20,046 bases of DNA from JBBRLG01 sp038231495 (GCA_038231495.1 JBBRLG010000057.1:1-20046); one strand, 5' to 3'; shown: positions 7,687 to 14,106, counted from the stretch's first letter. A program made the numbers and translations. The notes: generated from the letters alone by a model not told the origin.

Positions 7687-8232
7687 CACCCTCCTCATAA
7701 GAGGCGACTCGGTCGCGGGGCGCGCACTCCGTGCCCGTGGGTTGCGCCGCACGCATTCAACACCACATCCGGCAGTTTGGCAAGCTCCCGCGTAAGCGGG
7801 GGAGGCTCGTCCGGCGGTTCGCGACTCTAAAACGGCACTGCTCTGACTAAAACTATAGAGCATAAACGAGTTTGCTGCCTTAGCGCAATATAGTTGCCGA
7901 CGCGAAAATTCCGTCTGAGGGGTCCTGGTAAAGGGGCTGGACCCGGCACGCGGGGCCGTGCGGCGCTGCGGTAAGTGCCGATAAAACCACCCGTTCCGGC
8001 CTGCGCGGTCGTAGGGGACCGCTTCTTCGCCCGACGACGGGGGGCGTGTTGTGGCCGGCGTAAAGAAGTCCGATTTTTCGCGTGCCGCAGGAAACGCCGC
8101 GGTCCGCGTCCGGCGCAAGAAGGCGCCGGCGTAACCGGGGCGAACATGCTCCCGCGTGGGAGTGTCCTTTGGAAGGCGGCGGGTGGGAAACGCAAACGGG
8201 CCGGTTTGCAGCGGTTGAGGCGTAATTTCGAC
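7687..8232. other. Gene-free divergent intergenic region
   Basis: About 550 bases lie between two divergently transcribed operons. I find no coding sequence with convincing composition: open frames on both strands are Arg/Pro-rich and have no ribosome-binding site. It contains a small CTCCCGC/GCGGGGGAG hairpin at 7785-7804 in the exosortase mRNA leader. An AT-richer patch at 7845-7905 is the most likely promoter zone for the leftward operon. Confidence 0.6.
7859..7888 (-). promoter_or_regulatory. Weak candidate promoter of the leftward exosortase operon
   Basis: On the minus strand TTGCGC (7883-7888) is followed, after 18 bp, by TATGCT (7859-7864), in the only AT-rich stretch upstream of the exosortase gene. 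The -35 match is partial (TTG plus weak positions), so this is a suggestion. Transcription from here would give a leader of roughly 170 nt. Confidence 0.3.
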
Positions 8233-8261
8233 TTGCAGGACTTTTACCACCCTCCTATACT
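8233..8261 (+). promoter_or_regulatory. Sigma70-type promoter of the tRNA-tuf operon
   Basis: TTGCAG at 8233-8238, a 17-bp spacer and TATACT at 8256-8261 form a good housekeeping promoter. Transcription would begin about 8268, some 18 bases before the first tRNA, as expected for a stable-RNA operon. Confidence 0.7.
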
Positions 8262-8285
8262 TACTCTTTCCATGGATCCGGCCGT

Positions 8286-8357
8286 GCTAGCGTAGCTCAA
8301 TGGCAGAGCTCTGGTTTTGTAAACCAGCGGTTGTGAGTTCAAGTCTCACCGCTAGCT
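8286..8357 (+). tRNA. tRNA-Thr (anticodon TGT)
   Basis: A 72-nt cloverleaf. Acceptor GCTAGCG (8286-8292) pairs with CGCTAGC (8350-8356), with discriminator T. The D arm is GCTC/GAGC, the anticodon stem CTGGT/ACCAG with loop TTTGTAA, and the T arm GTGAG/CTCAC. CCA is not encoded. It is the first gene of a four-tRNA cluster that corresponds to thrU-tyrU-glyT-thrT upstream of tufB in E. coli. Confidence 0.97.
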
Positions 8358-8463
8358 TACTGGGAACGCGAGGCCGGGCGTGGTGACAGTCTGTTGTGCC
8401 GGGGGTGCGGACGACGAAATTTAGCAGGGTAAATCCCGATCAGCATGGACTGAGATCGATCAG

Positions 8464-8547
8464 GGGCAGGTGGCCGAGTGGCCAAAGGCATCAGACTGTA
8501 AATCTGACGAGCTAGTCTCTACGCAGGTTCAAATCCTGCCCTGCCCA
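8464..8547 (+). tRNA. tRNA-Tyr (anticodon GTA)
   Basis: An 84-nt class II tRNA with a long variable arm. Acceptor GGGCAGG (8464-8470) pairs with CCTGCCC (8540-8546), with discriminator A. The anticodon stem is TCAGA/TCTGA with loop CTGTAAA, and the T stem GCAGG/CCTGC. CCA is not encoded. Second in the conserved tRNA cluster. Confidence 0.97.
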
Positions 8548-8605
8548 CTCTTAGATAGGGGTGACGGATGCAACGCAACGGCAGGTCCGATTCATCCCTG
8601 GAATC

Positions 8606-8678
8606 GCGGGTGTAGCTCAATTGGTAGAGCATCTGCCTTCCACGCAGATTGTTGTGGGTTCGAGTCCCATCACCCGCT
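8606..8678 (+). tRNA. tRNA-Gly (anticodon TCC)
   Basis: A 73-nt cloverleaf. Acceptor GCGGGTG (8606-8612) pairs with CACCCGC (8671-8677), with discriminator T. The anticodon arm is TCTGC/GCAGA with loop CTTCCAC. CCA is not encoded. In the E. coli order the next gene would be tRNA-Thr(GGT); here a protein gene intervenes. Confidence 0.97.
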
Positions 8679-8698
8679 TTTTGCATGAGGAGGAACCT

Positions 8699-9034
8699 GT
8701 GCAGACCGCCGAGGAAAAACGGGCGTACTGGCGTGCCCACTACCACGCCAACAAGGAGATGTGGCGGGCGAAAAGGCGCCGCTATGAGTTGGGCCTGCGG
8801 GCGTTGATCGTGGCCTCGAAGGACCGACCGTGTGCGGATTGCGAAGGACGTTGGCCGCCGCTGGTCATGGAACACGATCACCGGCCGGGTGAAGGGAAGT
8901 TGTTCAACATCGGCGATTGGTTCCAAAAGCGCATGGTCGGTAAGGCCAAACTCCTTGAAGAACTGGCCAAATGCGACGTGCTTTGTCCGACGTGCCACCG
9001 GGTTAGGACGCTAAAGCGATTAGGAAAGATTTAA
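8699..9034 (+). CDS. Small HNH-endonuclease-like zinc protein inserted in the tRNA cluster
   Basis: A 111-residue basic protein with two CxxC knuckles, C45/C48 and C96/C99 followed by H100. Between them is the HNH-like core VMEHDHRPGEGKLFNIGDW (56-74), with H59-D60-H61 and N70. This is the arrangement of small HNH-fold proteins in phages and many bacteria (core resembling MDFDH...FN...LV/LCxxCHRxRT). It may be a nuclease, but catalytic activity is not established for this subgroup. GTG 8699 was chosen because a perfect AGGAGG (8688-8693) lies 5 nt upstream; the longer open frame only translates the preceding tRNA-Gly. The gene is packed 20 nt after tRNA-Gly and 4 nt before tRNA-Thr, so it must be cut out of the same primary transcript as the tRNAs. 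Origin by invasion of the tRNA operon is inferred from its absence in the E. coli-type order. Confidence 0.8.
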   Translation: MQTAEEKRAYWRAHYHANKEMWRAKRRRYELGLRALIVASKDRPCADCEGRWPPLVMEHDHRPGEGKLFNIGDWFQKRMVGKAKLLEELAKCDVLCPTCHRVRTLKRLGKI

Positions 9035-9038
9035 TAGT

Positions 9039-9110
9039 GCTCCTGTGGCGCAATGGTAGCGCGCCACCTTGGTAAGGTGGAGGCTTTGGGTTCGAGTCCC
9101 AACAGGAGCT
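9039..9110 (+). tRNA. tRNA-Thr (anticodon GGT)
   Basis: A 72-nt cloverleaf. Acceptor GCTCCTG (9039-9045) pairs with CAGGAGC (9103-9109), with discriminator T. The anticodon arm is CCACC/GGTGG with loop TTGGTAA. CCA is not encoded. Last tRNA before tuf, the same position as thrT before tufB. Confidence 0.97.
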
Positions 9111-9142
9111 TTCGAGGTTTTTCACTGGTAATCACCCTGATG

Positions 9143-9161
9143 TCCGGCCCCGGTGGCCGGA
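9143..9161 (+). promoter_or_regulatory. Leader hairpin between tRNA-Thr and tuf
   Basis: TCCGGCC (9143-9149) pairs with GGCCGGA (9155-9161) around loop CCGGT, 20 nt before the tuf Shine-Dalgarno. It may protect the tuf mRNA 5' end after tRNA processing or attenuate read-through; the function is inferred only. Confidence 0.45.
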
Positions 9162-9189
9162 GCGCTTGTTTTGAAAGGGCGGAGGAACG

Positions 9190-10401
9190 ATGGCAAAGGA
9201 AATTTTTCAGCGCACCAAACCGCACGTCAACGTCGGCACGATTGGCCACATCGATCATGGTAAGACGACCACGACGGCAGCCATCGTTGCGCGCCAGGCG
9301 TTCAAGAACAAGATCACCAAGTTCAAGGACTACAAGGAAATTGCCAAGGGCGGTACCGAGCGCGACGACTTGAAGACCGTCACGATCGCCGTCGCCCACG
9401 TCGAGTACGAGACGGCGGCCCGGCACTACGCCCACATCGACTGCCCCGGCCACGCCGACTACATCAAGAACATGATCACCGGCGCCGCCCAGATGGACGG
9501 GGCCATCCTCGTCGTCGCGGCCAACGACGGGCCGATGCCGCAGACCCGCGAGCACTTGCTGCTCGCCCGCCAGGTCGGCGTGCCGCACATCGTCGTTTAC
9601 CTCAACAAGGTGGACACCGTGGACGATCCGGAATTGCTCGAACTGGTCGAGATGGAAATTCGCGAGCTGCTGACGAAGTACCAGTTCCCCGGCGATGCGG
9701 TGCCGATCATCCGCGGCAACTCGCTGGCCGTCATGCTCTCCGTCGGCAAGGACGACGTTGCCGGCAAGTGCATCGACGACCTTATGAACGCCCTGGACAC
9801 CTACATCCCGACGCCGCAACGCCTGGAAGACAAGCCGTTCCTGATGTCGATCGAAGACGTCTTCTCGATCAAGGGCCGCGGCACGGTGGGCACCGGCCGT
9901 ATCGAGCGCGGCCGCTGCAAGGTCGGCGACGAAGTTGAAATCGTGGGCCTGATGAAGGCGCCGCGCAAGACGACCGTTACCGGCGTCGAAATGTTCCAGA
10001 AGACGCTGGAATACGGCACGGCCGGCGACAACGTGGGCGTGCTGCTCCGCGGCATCGAGCGCACCGACCTCGAGCGCGGCCAGGTGTTGGCCAAGCCGGG
10101 TTCGATCACGCCGCACACCAAGTTCGAGGCGAGCGTGTACATCCTGGGCAAGGACGAAGGCGGTCGGCACACGCCGTTCTTCAGCGGCTACCGCCCGCAG
10201 TTCTACTTCCGCACGACCGACGTGACCGGCAACGTGGCGCTGCCGGCCGGCGTCGAAATGTGCATGCCCGGCGACAACGTCTAGATCACGGTCGAGTTGC
10301 TGGACGAATCGCCGATCGCGATGTATGAAGGTTTGCGCTTCGACATCCGCGAAGGCGGCCGCACCGTCGGCTCCGGCGTGGTGACGAAGATTTTGGCGTA
10401 A
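9190..10401 (+). CDS. tuf: Elongation factor Tu, interrupted by an in-frame TAG at codon 365
   Basis: EF-Tu delivers aminoacyl-tRNA to the ribosome as a GTPase. ATG 9190 has GGAGG at 9181-9185. G1 GHIDHGKT (19-26), G3 DCPGH (84-88) and G4 NKVD (139-142) are intact, and domains 2 and 3 are well conserved. Switch I reads KTVTI (62-66) rather than the RGITI of most bacteria, keeping the key threonine; I believe similar sequences occur in some planctomycetes but cannot confirm it. Reading stops at TAG (10282-10284) right after MPGDNV. The same frame continues for 38 codons with a textbook EF-Tu ending (SPIAMYEGLRFDIREGGRTV, then SGVVTKILA) and stops at TAA 10399-10401. Full length would be 403 residues; the truncated 364-residue form lacks the last strands of domain 3. 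It is a sequencing error, a recent nonsense mutation in one of several tuf copies, or read-through. Confidence 0.93.
10282..10284 (+). other. Premature amber codon inside tuf
   Basis: The codon occupies the position where E. coli EF-Tu has Lys (GDNIKM). A single change from AAG or CAG would explain it. TAG terminates rplA (15102-15104), rplL (16319-16321) and epsI (3660-3662, minus strand), so it is a normal stop in this genome. Confidence 0.9.
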
Positions 10402-10416
10402 TAGGCAATGCCTGGC

Positions 10417-10488
10417 ACACAAGCCCGAAGCGCCAGCGAGGGAGCCCCTCGCTGGCGCTTCGGGCTTGTGTGGCTGGCGGTTTTTTTT
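10417..10488 (+). terminator. Large palindrome plus T-run after tuf
   Basis: A perfect 25-bp stem, 10417-10441 with 10447-10471, encloses the 5-nt loop GAGCC. It is followed after 9 nt by eight T (10481-10488). The stem core AAGCCCGAAGCGCCAGCGAG looks like a dispersed intergenic repeat. The distance between stem and T-run is longer than in a classical terminator, so termination may be partial, allowing read-through to rpmG. Confidence 0.65.
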
Positions 10489-10513
10489 GCCGCACCGATT
10501 TGGAATTAGTATC

Positions 10514-10666
10514 ATGCGTGAATACGTTTGGCTGGAATGCACGGTTTGCGGAAACCGCAGCTACCGTACCCAGAAAGAGACGCGCGGTGCCGAGCGGCTG
10601 GAACTGAAAAAGTTCTGCCGCAAAGAGCGCAAGCACACCCCGCACAAGGAAACCCGGAAGAAATAA
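10514..10666 (+). CDS. rpmG: 50S ribosomal protein L33
   Basis: A small 50-residue large-subunit ribosomal protein, the usual length for bacterial L33. It begins MREYVWLECTVCGNR and ends KKFCRKERKHTPHKETRKK. The first zinc knuckle C9-x2-C12 is present. In the second, Cys35 is present but its partner is Glu38 instead of Cys, so the zinc ribbon has three of four cysteines. The frame runs upstream to 10466, but ATG 10514 gives the canonical N-terminus. No strong Shine-Dalgarno is present; the stretch GGAATTAG ends 4 nt before the ATG. Placement between tuf and tRNA-Trp/secE is the common bacterial order. Confidence 0.93.
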   Translation: MREYVWLECTVCGNRSYRTQKETRGAERLELKKFCRKERKHTPHKETRKK

Positions 10667-10667
10667 G

Positions 10668-10768
10668 AAAATCCGAAATCCGAAATCCGAAACGAAATAC
10701 CGGCCGCTGGTTGTCCGTTCCTTCCGGATTTGCATTTTTCGGATTTCGGATTTGGAATTTCGGATTTC
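10668..10768. repeat. Palindrome with arms of tandem AATCCGA units
   Basis: The left arm 10668-10692 is three tandem AATCCGA-type units. The right arm 10736-10768 carries the complementary GGATTTC units, imperfectly and with one variant unit. It starts two bases after the rpmG stop and ends six bases before tRNA-Trp, so it fills the whole gap. Confidence 0.75.
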
Positions 10769-10773
10769 CCCGA

Positions 10774-10846
10774 AGGGGTGTAGCTCAATTGGTAGAGCAC
10801 TGGTCTCCAAAACCAGCGGTTGAGCGTTCGAGTCGCTCCGCCCCTG
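10774..10846 (+). tRNA. tRNA-Trp (anticodon CCA)
   Basis: A 73-nt cloverleaf. Acceptor AGGGGTG (10774-10780) pairs with CGCCCCT (10839-10845, one T-G pair), with discriminator G as usual for bacterial tRNA-Trp. The anticodon arm is CTGGT/ACCAG with loop CTCCAAA. 3' CCA is not encoded. Its place just before secE is conserved in many bacteria. Confidence 0.97.
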
Positions 10847-10855
10847 CTGCTCATT

Positions 10856-10970
10856 GGTCCGTAGCCCGGTGTCCGTAGTCCGTTGCTAATAAACAGTGCC
10901 GAGCGCAGGGACGGCTTGTCCGTTATCGTGCTGTTGAGAAACAACGGACCACGGACAACGGACCACTGAC
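10856..10970. repeat. Imperfect palindrome with GGTCCGT/ACGGACC units
   Basis: GGTCCGT- and GTCCGTTG-containing units at about 10856-10886 are complementary to the ACGGACCACGGACAACGGAC run at about 10940-10970. As with the other intergenic palindromes, each arm is made of a repeated short unit. It ends about 15 bases before the secE ATG and overlaps the likely leader. Confidence 0.65.
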
Positions 10971-10985
10971 AAAGAAGGAACCGCC

Positions 10986-12497
10986 ATGGCCGTGGCCGTC
11001 AAGAATACACCGGACGTTCGCACCCCGTCGCTGTTCGATCGCATGCCGATCGTCAGCCTGATCGGGGCCGTGTACGTCATCGTCTGTTTGGCCGTCCTCG
11101 GCAAGGCGCTGCCGTACCTGTGGTGGGAAATCATCGGGTTCGACGAAAACTCGATGATGTACGCGGTCCTCTTCCTGATGGTCCTCGCGGCCGCGGCGGT
11201 GGGGTTGGGTTTTGTCGGCCTGCGCCTCCTCGGCACGCACGCGCCGGTCGGCACCCGTGCCGGCATCTTCGTCGCGGTACTCGGCATTCTGCTCATTTTG
11301 CTGCTTACCCGCTGGGCTAGCCTGTGGATTGAATATTGGGTCTATGTCGGCCACTATTTCTCGCCGACGGTCGGTGCCGCCTTGACCGCCGCGGTCGGCT
11401 TGGCCCTGCTCGGCGTCGGCGGCTACTATTTCCTGGACCGGCGGTTTGAGCCGTACTTGATTCAGTTGGACGAACAGGGCTGGTTCAGCGCAACCCCGTA
11501 CAAGGGGCTGCAAGGCCAGCGCGTCCGCCGCGGGACGATCCTCGGCGTTCTGGTTATTGTTGGAGCCGGCATCTATGCCCTGGTGTCGCGCGGCACCCTG
11601 CAACGCGGCCCGGCGGACTGGGAAATTAACGTCCCGTATACCGGCCGCGCGATGATTACCAACGACACCCGCGGCGACGCCGACGCCGCCCTGGCGAAAG
11701 GCTTCCCGGACGCCTGGGACGCCGACAAACGCGAGTTGAAGCAACCCGTCTGGATGAGCCGCTACGACTTGCGTGACATCAACGAAGACCTGAGTCACAA
11801 GGTCCGCATTAGGAGCCGCAACGATTCACTTCTGCCCGGCATTGACCCGACGAATGTGGTCTCGGAAGCCGATTTCAAGGCGGCGGAGGCGGCGATAGGA
11901 ACGGGGGAAACGCCCCCGACCAAGACGCCTTTGAACCCCGCCGGCGGCGACGAGGTGAGCAATTACGTCAAAATCCACAACCCGGGTGATTCGAGCTTCG
12001 GGGTCAACACGGTCGTCAAAAAGACGGACTTTGAAGCCGAAGTGCAGAGGCTAAGGGGCACGACACCGGGTACTGAAGGTGCCGCGAACCAGCCGCCGGC
12101 GACCAACAAGAAACTGCCGACCGCGGTGCCCGTGGCGCTGGCCTCCGGCACGGAAGTCTACCAATCGCTCACCATCCTGCCGAGTCTGCAATACACGCTG
12201 CCGCTGCTGTTGATCGCCGGCACGCTGTGGCTCTCCTGGCGCGTCGTGAACTACCCCGCGTTCGCCGACTTCCTCATCGCCACGGAGGCGGAACTGAACA
12301 AGGTGTCGTGGACGACCCGGCGGAAGCTGATGCAGGACACGGTCGTCGTGCTGGCCACCGTGTTTCTGATGGCAGTCTTCCTGTTCGCGATGGACCAGGC
12401 GTGGAGCCATCTGTTGAGTTGGAAGCAGATTGGCGTCATCCAACTCCCGCAAGACTCTGGCGAAGCCAAGAAGACGATCGAAAACCGCCCCTGGTAA
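10986..12497 (+). CDS. secE: Preprotein translocase subunit SecE with very large N-terminal membrane extension
   Basis: SecE is the small essential clamp of the SecYEG protein channel in the inner membrane. Only the C-terminal part resembles it: an amphipathic helix and hinge, FADFLIATEAELNKVSWTTR (426-445), then one membrane helix (450-470). The gene sits directly before nusG, the canonical secE position. The other ~400 residues are extra: five hydrophobic segments (about 23-44, 57-80, 91-109, 127-149, 183-201), a soluble Asp/Thr/Pro-rich domain or linker (~205-395), and a further helix (401-418). Total length is 503, against 60-130 for typical SecE. ATG 10986 has AAGGA about 8 nt upstream, and I see no internal start with a ribosome-binding site that would make a short SecE. 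The extension's function is not recognised. Confidence 0.87.
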   Translation: MAVAVKNTPDVRTPSLFDRMPIVSLIGAVYVIVCLAVLGKALPYLWWEIIGFDENSMMYAVLFLMVLAAAAVGLGFVGLRLLGTHAPVGTRAGIFVAVLGILLILLLTRWASLWIEYWVYVGHYFSPTVGAALTAAVGLALLGVGGYYFLDRRFEPYLIQLDEQGWFSATPYKGLQGQRVRRGTILGVLVIVGAGIYALVSRGTLQRGPADWEINVPYTGRAMITNDTRGDADAALAKGFPDAWDADKRELKQPVWMSRYDLRDINEDLSHKVRIRSRNDSLLPGIDPTNVVSEADFKAAEAAIGTGETPPTKTPLNPAGGDEVSNYVKIHNPGDSSFGVNTVVKKTDFEAEVQRLRGTTPGTEGAANQPPATNKKLPTAVPVALASGTEVYQSLTILPSLQYTLPLLLIAGTLWLSWRVVNYPAFADFLIATEAELNKVSWTTRRKLMQDTVVVLATVFLMAVFLFAMDQAWSHLLSWKQIGVIQLPQDSGEAKKTIENRPW

Positions 12498-12538
12498 GGT
12501 TTCTCCCGCGAGCCGCGCACCGAGCAAGAGTTTGCACC

Positions 12539-13468
12539 ATGCCAGAAGACGTGCTGAGTCCCGAAACAACCCCGACGGCGACCGTCGCCCCCGAGCCGCA
12601 CCCCGCGCCCGTGGAGCCGGCAATCCCCTCGCCCGCCCCGACCCCTCCGGTGGAACCGGCGTTCGTGGCCGACATCCTGCCGCCCGCCGAGCCGGAAGGG
12701 AAGCCCCCCGAGCCGGCTCAGGAAGCGGTGCCGGAACCCGCAGCCGAACCTGAACCCAAGCCGCACGCCAAGCCCCGTAAAAAAGCGGCACCCAAGGTCG
12801 AAGCTGCCAAGCCCGAAGCCGCCCCGCCCGAAGCTCCCGTGGCAGAGCAACCGAAGGCCGAGGAACCCGCGCAGCCCGAGGCGGAAGCCGCACCGCCGCC
12901 GCCGCCCGTGCCGGAAAGCAACAAGCGCTGGTACGCCGTCAAGGTGCAGAGCGGCCGCGAGGAGACGATCAAGGATTCCATTGAACGCCGGGTAAAGATC
13001 GAGGGGCTGGAAGAATTTTATGGCCAAATCCTCGTGCCGGTGGAGCGCGTCCAGGAAATCAAGAACGGCAAGCGCGTCGTCAAGGAGCGCAAAAAGTTCC
13101 CCGGCTATTTGATGGCCGAGGTGGAGTACAACGACCGCATCCTGTACCTGTTCCGCGAAACATCCGGCGTCGGCGATTTCGTGGGCGGCAACAGCAACAG
13201 CAACATGAAGCGTGATCCGCCGCCGTTGACCCCAAAGGAAATCGAGCGCATGTTGGGCGGCATCCCCGGCAAGGAAGAGAAATCCCTGCCGGACGTGGCC
13301 CCCTTCGAGAAGGCCGACCGCGTCACGGTCAAGGACGGCATCTTCGCCGGCATGGAGGGCGAGGTCAAGGAAGTCCTGGAAACCAAGGGACAGATCCGCG
13401 TCGAGCTGACGATCTTCGGCCGGCCCACGTCGGTCGAGCTGGAATACTGGCAGGTCGAGCAACTGTGA
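12539..13468 (+). CDS. nusG: Transcription termination/antitermination factor NusG with N-terminal extension
   Basis: RNA polymerase processivity factor that binds the polymerase clamp through its NGN domain and links to Rho or ribosomes through KOW. Residues 1-127 are a low-complexity Pro/Ala/Glu/Lys-rich tail. The NGN domain starts at KRWYAVKVQSGREE (129-142) and includes KKFPGYLMAEV. The KOW domain covers ~250-308, with VKDGIFAGMEGEV and FGRPTSVELE. Without the tail the protein is ~181 residues, equal to E. coli NusG. The open frame begins further upstream, inside secE in another frame, but ATG 12539 is the first sensible start. Its Shine-Dalgarno is weak (AAGAG). The gene lies 41 nt after secE and 13 nt before rplK. 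Confidence 0.95.
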   Translation: MPEDVLSPETTPTATVAPEPHPAPVEPAIPSPAPTPPVEPAFVADILPPAEPEGKPPEPAQEAVPEPAAEPEPKPHAKPRKKAAPKVEAAKPEAAPPEAPVAEQPKAEEPAQPEAEAAPPPPPVPESNKRWYAVKVQSGREETIKDSIERRVKIEGLEEFYGQILVPVERVQEIKNGKRVVKERKKFPGYLMAEVEYNDRILYLFRETSGVGDFVGGNSNSNMKRDPPPLTPKEIERMLGGIPGKEEKSLPDVAPFEKADRVTVKDGIFAGMEGEVKEVLETKGQIRVELTIFGRPTSVELEYWQVEQL

Positions 13469-13481
13469 GGAAGGAAGAAAA

Positions 13482-13946
13482 ATGGCGAAGCAGGTAACCG
13501 CGCAGATCCGGTTGCAGTGTCCGGGCGGGAAGGCGACGCCCGCGCCGCCCGTCGGGCCCGCGCTGGGTCAGCACGGCGTCAACATCGGGCAGTTCGTGAA
13601 CCAGTTCAACGAACGCAGCAAGGATCAGGCTGGCATCACGCTGCCCGTGGTGATTACCGTCTATTCGGACCGCACGTTCGAGTTCATCATCAAGACGCCG
13701 CCGGCGGCGGTCCTGCTCAAGCAGGCCGCAGGCATCCCGCTCGAAAAGAAGAAGGGCGGCGAGGTCATCAACCCCGAAGAAAAGGCCAAGGCCAGCGGCA
13801 AATACAAGGGGTTCAAGGTGACGGCGGCCCAGGTACGCGAGATCGCCCAGCGGAAGCTGAACGATCTCAACGCGCGCGACGTGGACCACGCCACGCGCAT
13901 CATTGCCGGCACCGCCCGGAGTTTGGGTCTGGCCGTCGAGGGGTAA
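13482..13946 (+). CDS. rplK: 50S ribosomal protein L11
   Basis: Ribosomal stalk-base protein that binds 23S rRNA in the GTPase centre. 154 residues, slightly longer than the usual 141-143. The N-terminal domain has the family motif PAPPVGPALGQHGVNI (20-35). The C-terminal rRNA-binding domain carries the conserved stretch with KTPPAAVLLKQAAG and ends RIIAGTARSLGLAVEG. The extra residues lie in the linker region, EKKKGGEVINPEEKAKASGK. ATG 13482 follows GGAAGG closely. Its TAA stop is part of the 8-bp target duplication of the MITE that begins two bases later, so the normally tight rplK-rplA junction is interrupted. Confidence 0.97.
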   Translation: MAKQVTAQIRLQCPGGKATPAPPVGPALGQHGVNIGQFVNQFNERSKDQAGITLPVVITVYSDRTFEFIIKTPPAAVLLKQAAGIPLEKKKGGEVINPEEKAKASGKYKGFKVTAAQVREIAQRKLNDLNARDVDHATRIIAGTARSLGLAVEG

Positions 13947-13948
13947 TT

Positions 13949-14082
13949 GTAACCTTTCACTCCCCCCTTAAGAAGGGGGGGGTAGGGGGGTGGAGAGAGC
14001 GCCCTGACCGACAACGTCCGTTCTTAACCCCCCCTGCCCCCCCTTCTTAAGGGGGGAGAAGTTGGTGCCGTTGAACGGTTAC
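13949..14082 (+). mobile_element. MITE-like element, copy 3 (134 bp), between rplK and rplA
   Basis: The left end GTAACCTTTC (13949-13958) has one mismatch to the family terminus; the right end (14073-14082) is perfect. The flanks GGGTAATT at 13941-13948 and 14083-14090 are an exact 8-bp target-site duplication containing the rplK stop codon. C/G-tract arms lie at about 13962-13997 and 14026-14056, with the local palindrome TTAAGAA/TTCTTAA in place of TTACGAA. Same orientation as the other two copies and no coding capacity. The exact duplication suggests a recent insertion into a highly expressed operon. Confidence 0.92.
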
Positions 14083-14106
14083 GGGTAATTGACACGAGCC
14101 ATTGAA

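Noticed and set aside
7827..8295. Possible small genes in the divergent intergenic region
   Set aside because: Arg/Pro-rich composition, no ribosome-binding site and no recognisable motif on either strand.
8470..8688. Open frame starting MAEWPKASDCKSDELV on the plus strand
   Set aside because: It is a translation of tRNA-Tyr and tRNA-Gly, a well-known artefact; the tRNA folds explain the bases.
8519..8998. Minus-strand open frame of 159 codons over the tRNA/HNH region
   Set aside because: It is antisense to tRNA-Gly and the HNH-like gene and contains the tRNA-derived string AGDGTRTHN.
10282..10284. Pyrrolysine or selenocysteine decoding of the tuf stop
   Set aside because: The codon is not TGA, no pyl genes are in view and TAG is a normal stop in three neighbouring genes; kept only as a low-probability option.
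9031..10542. 503-codon minus-strand open frame
   Set aside because: It is antisense to tuf and tRNA-Thr and arises from high-GC third positions; no ribosome-binding site or recognisable domain.
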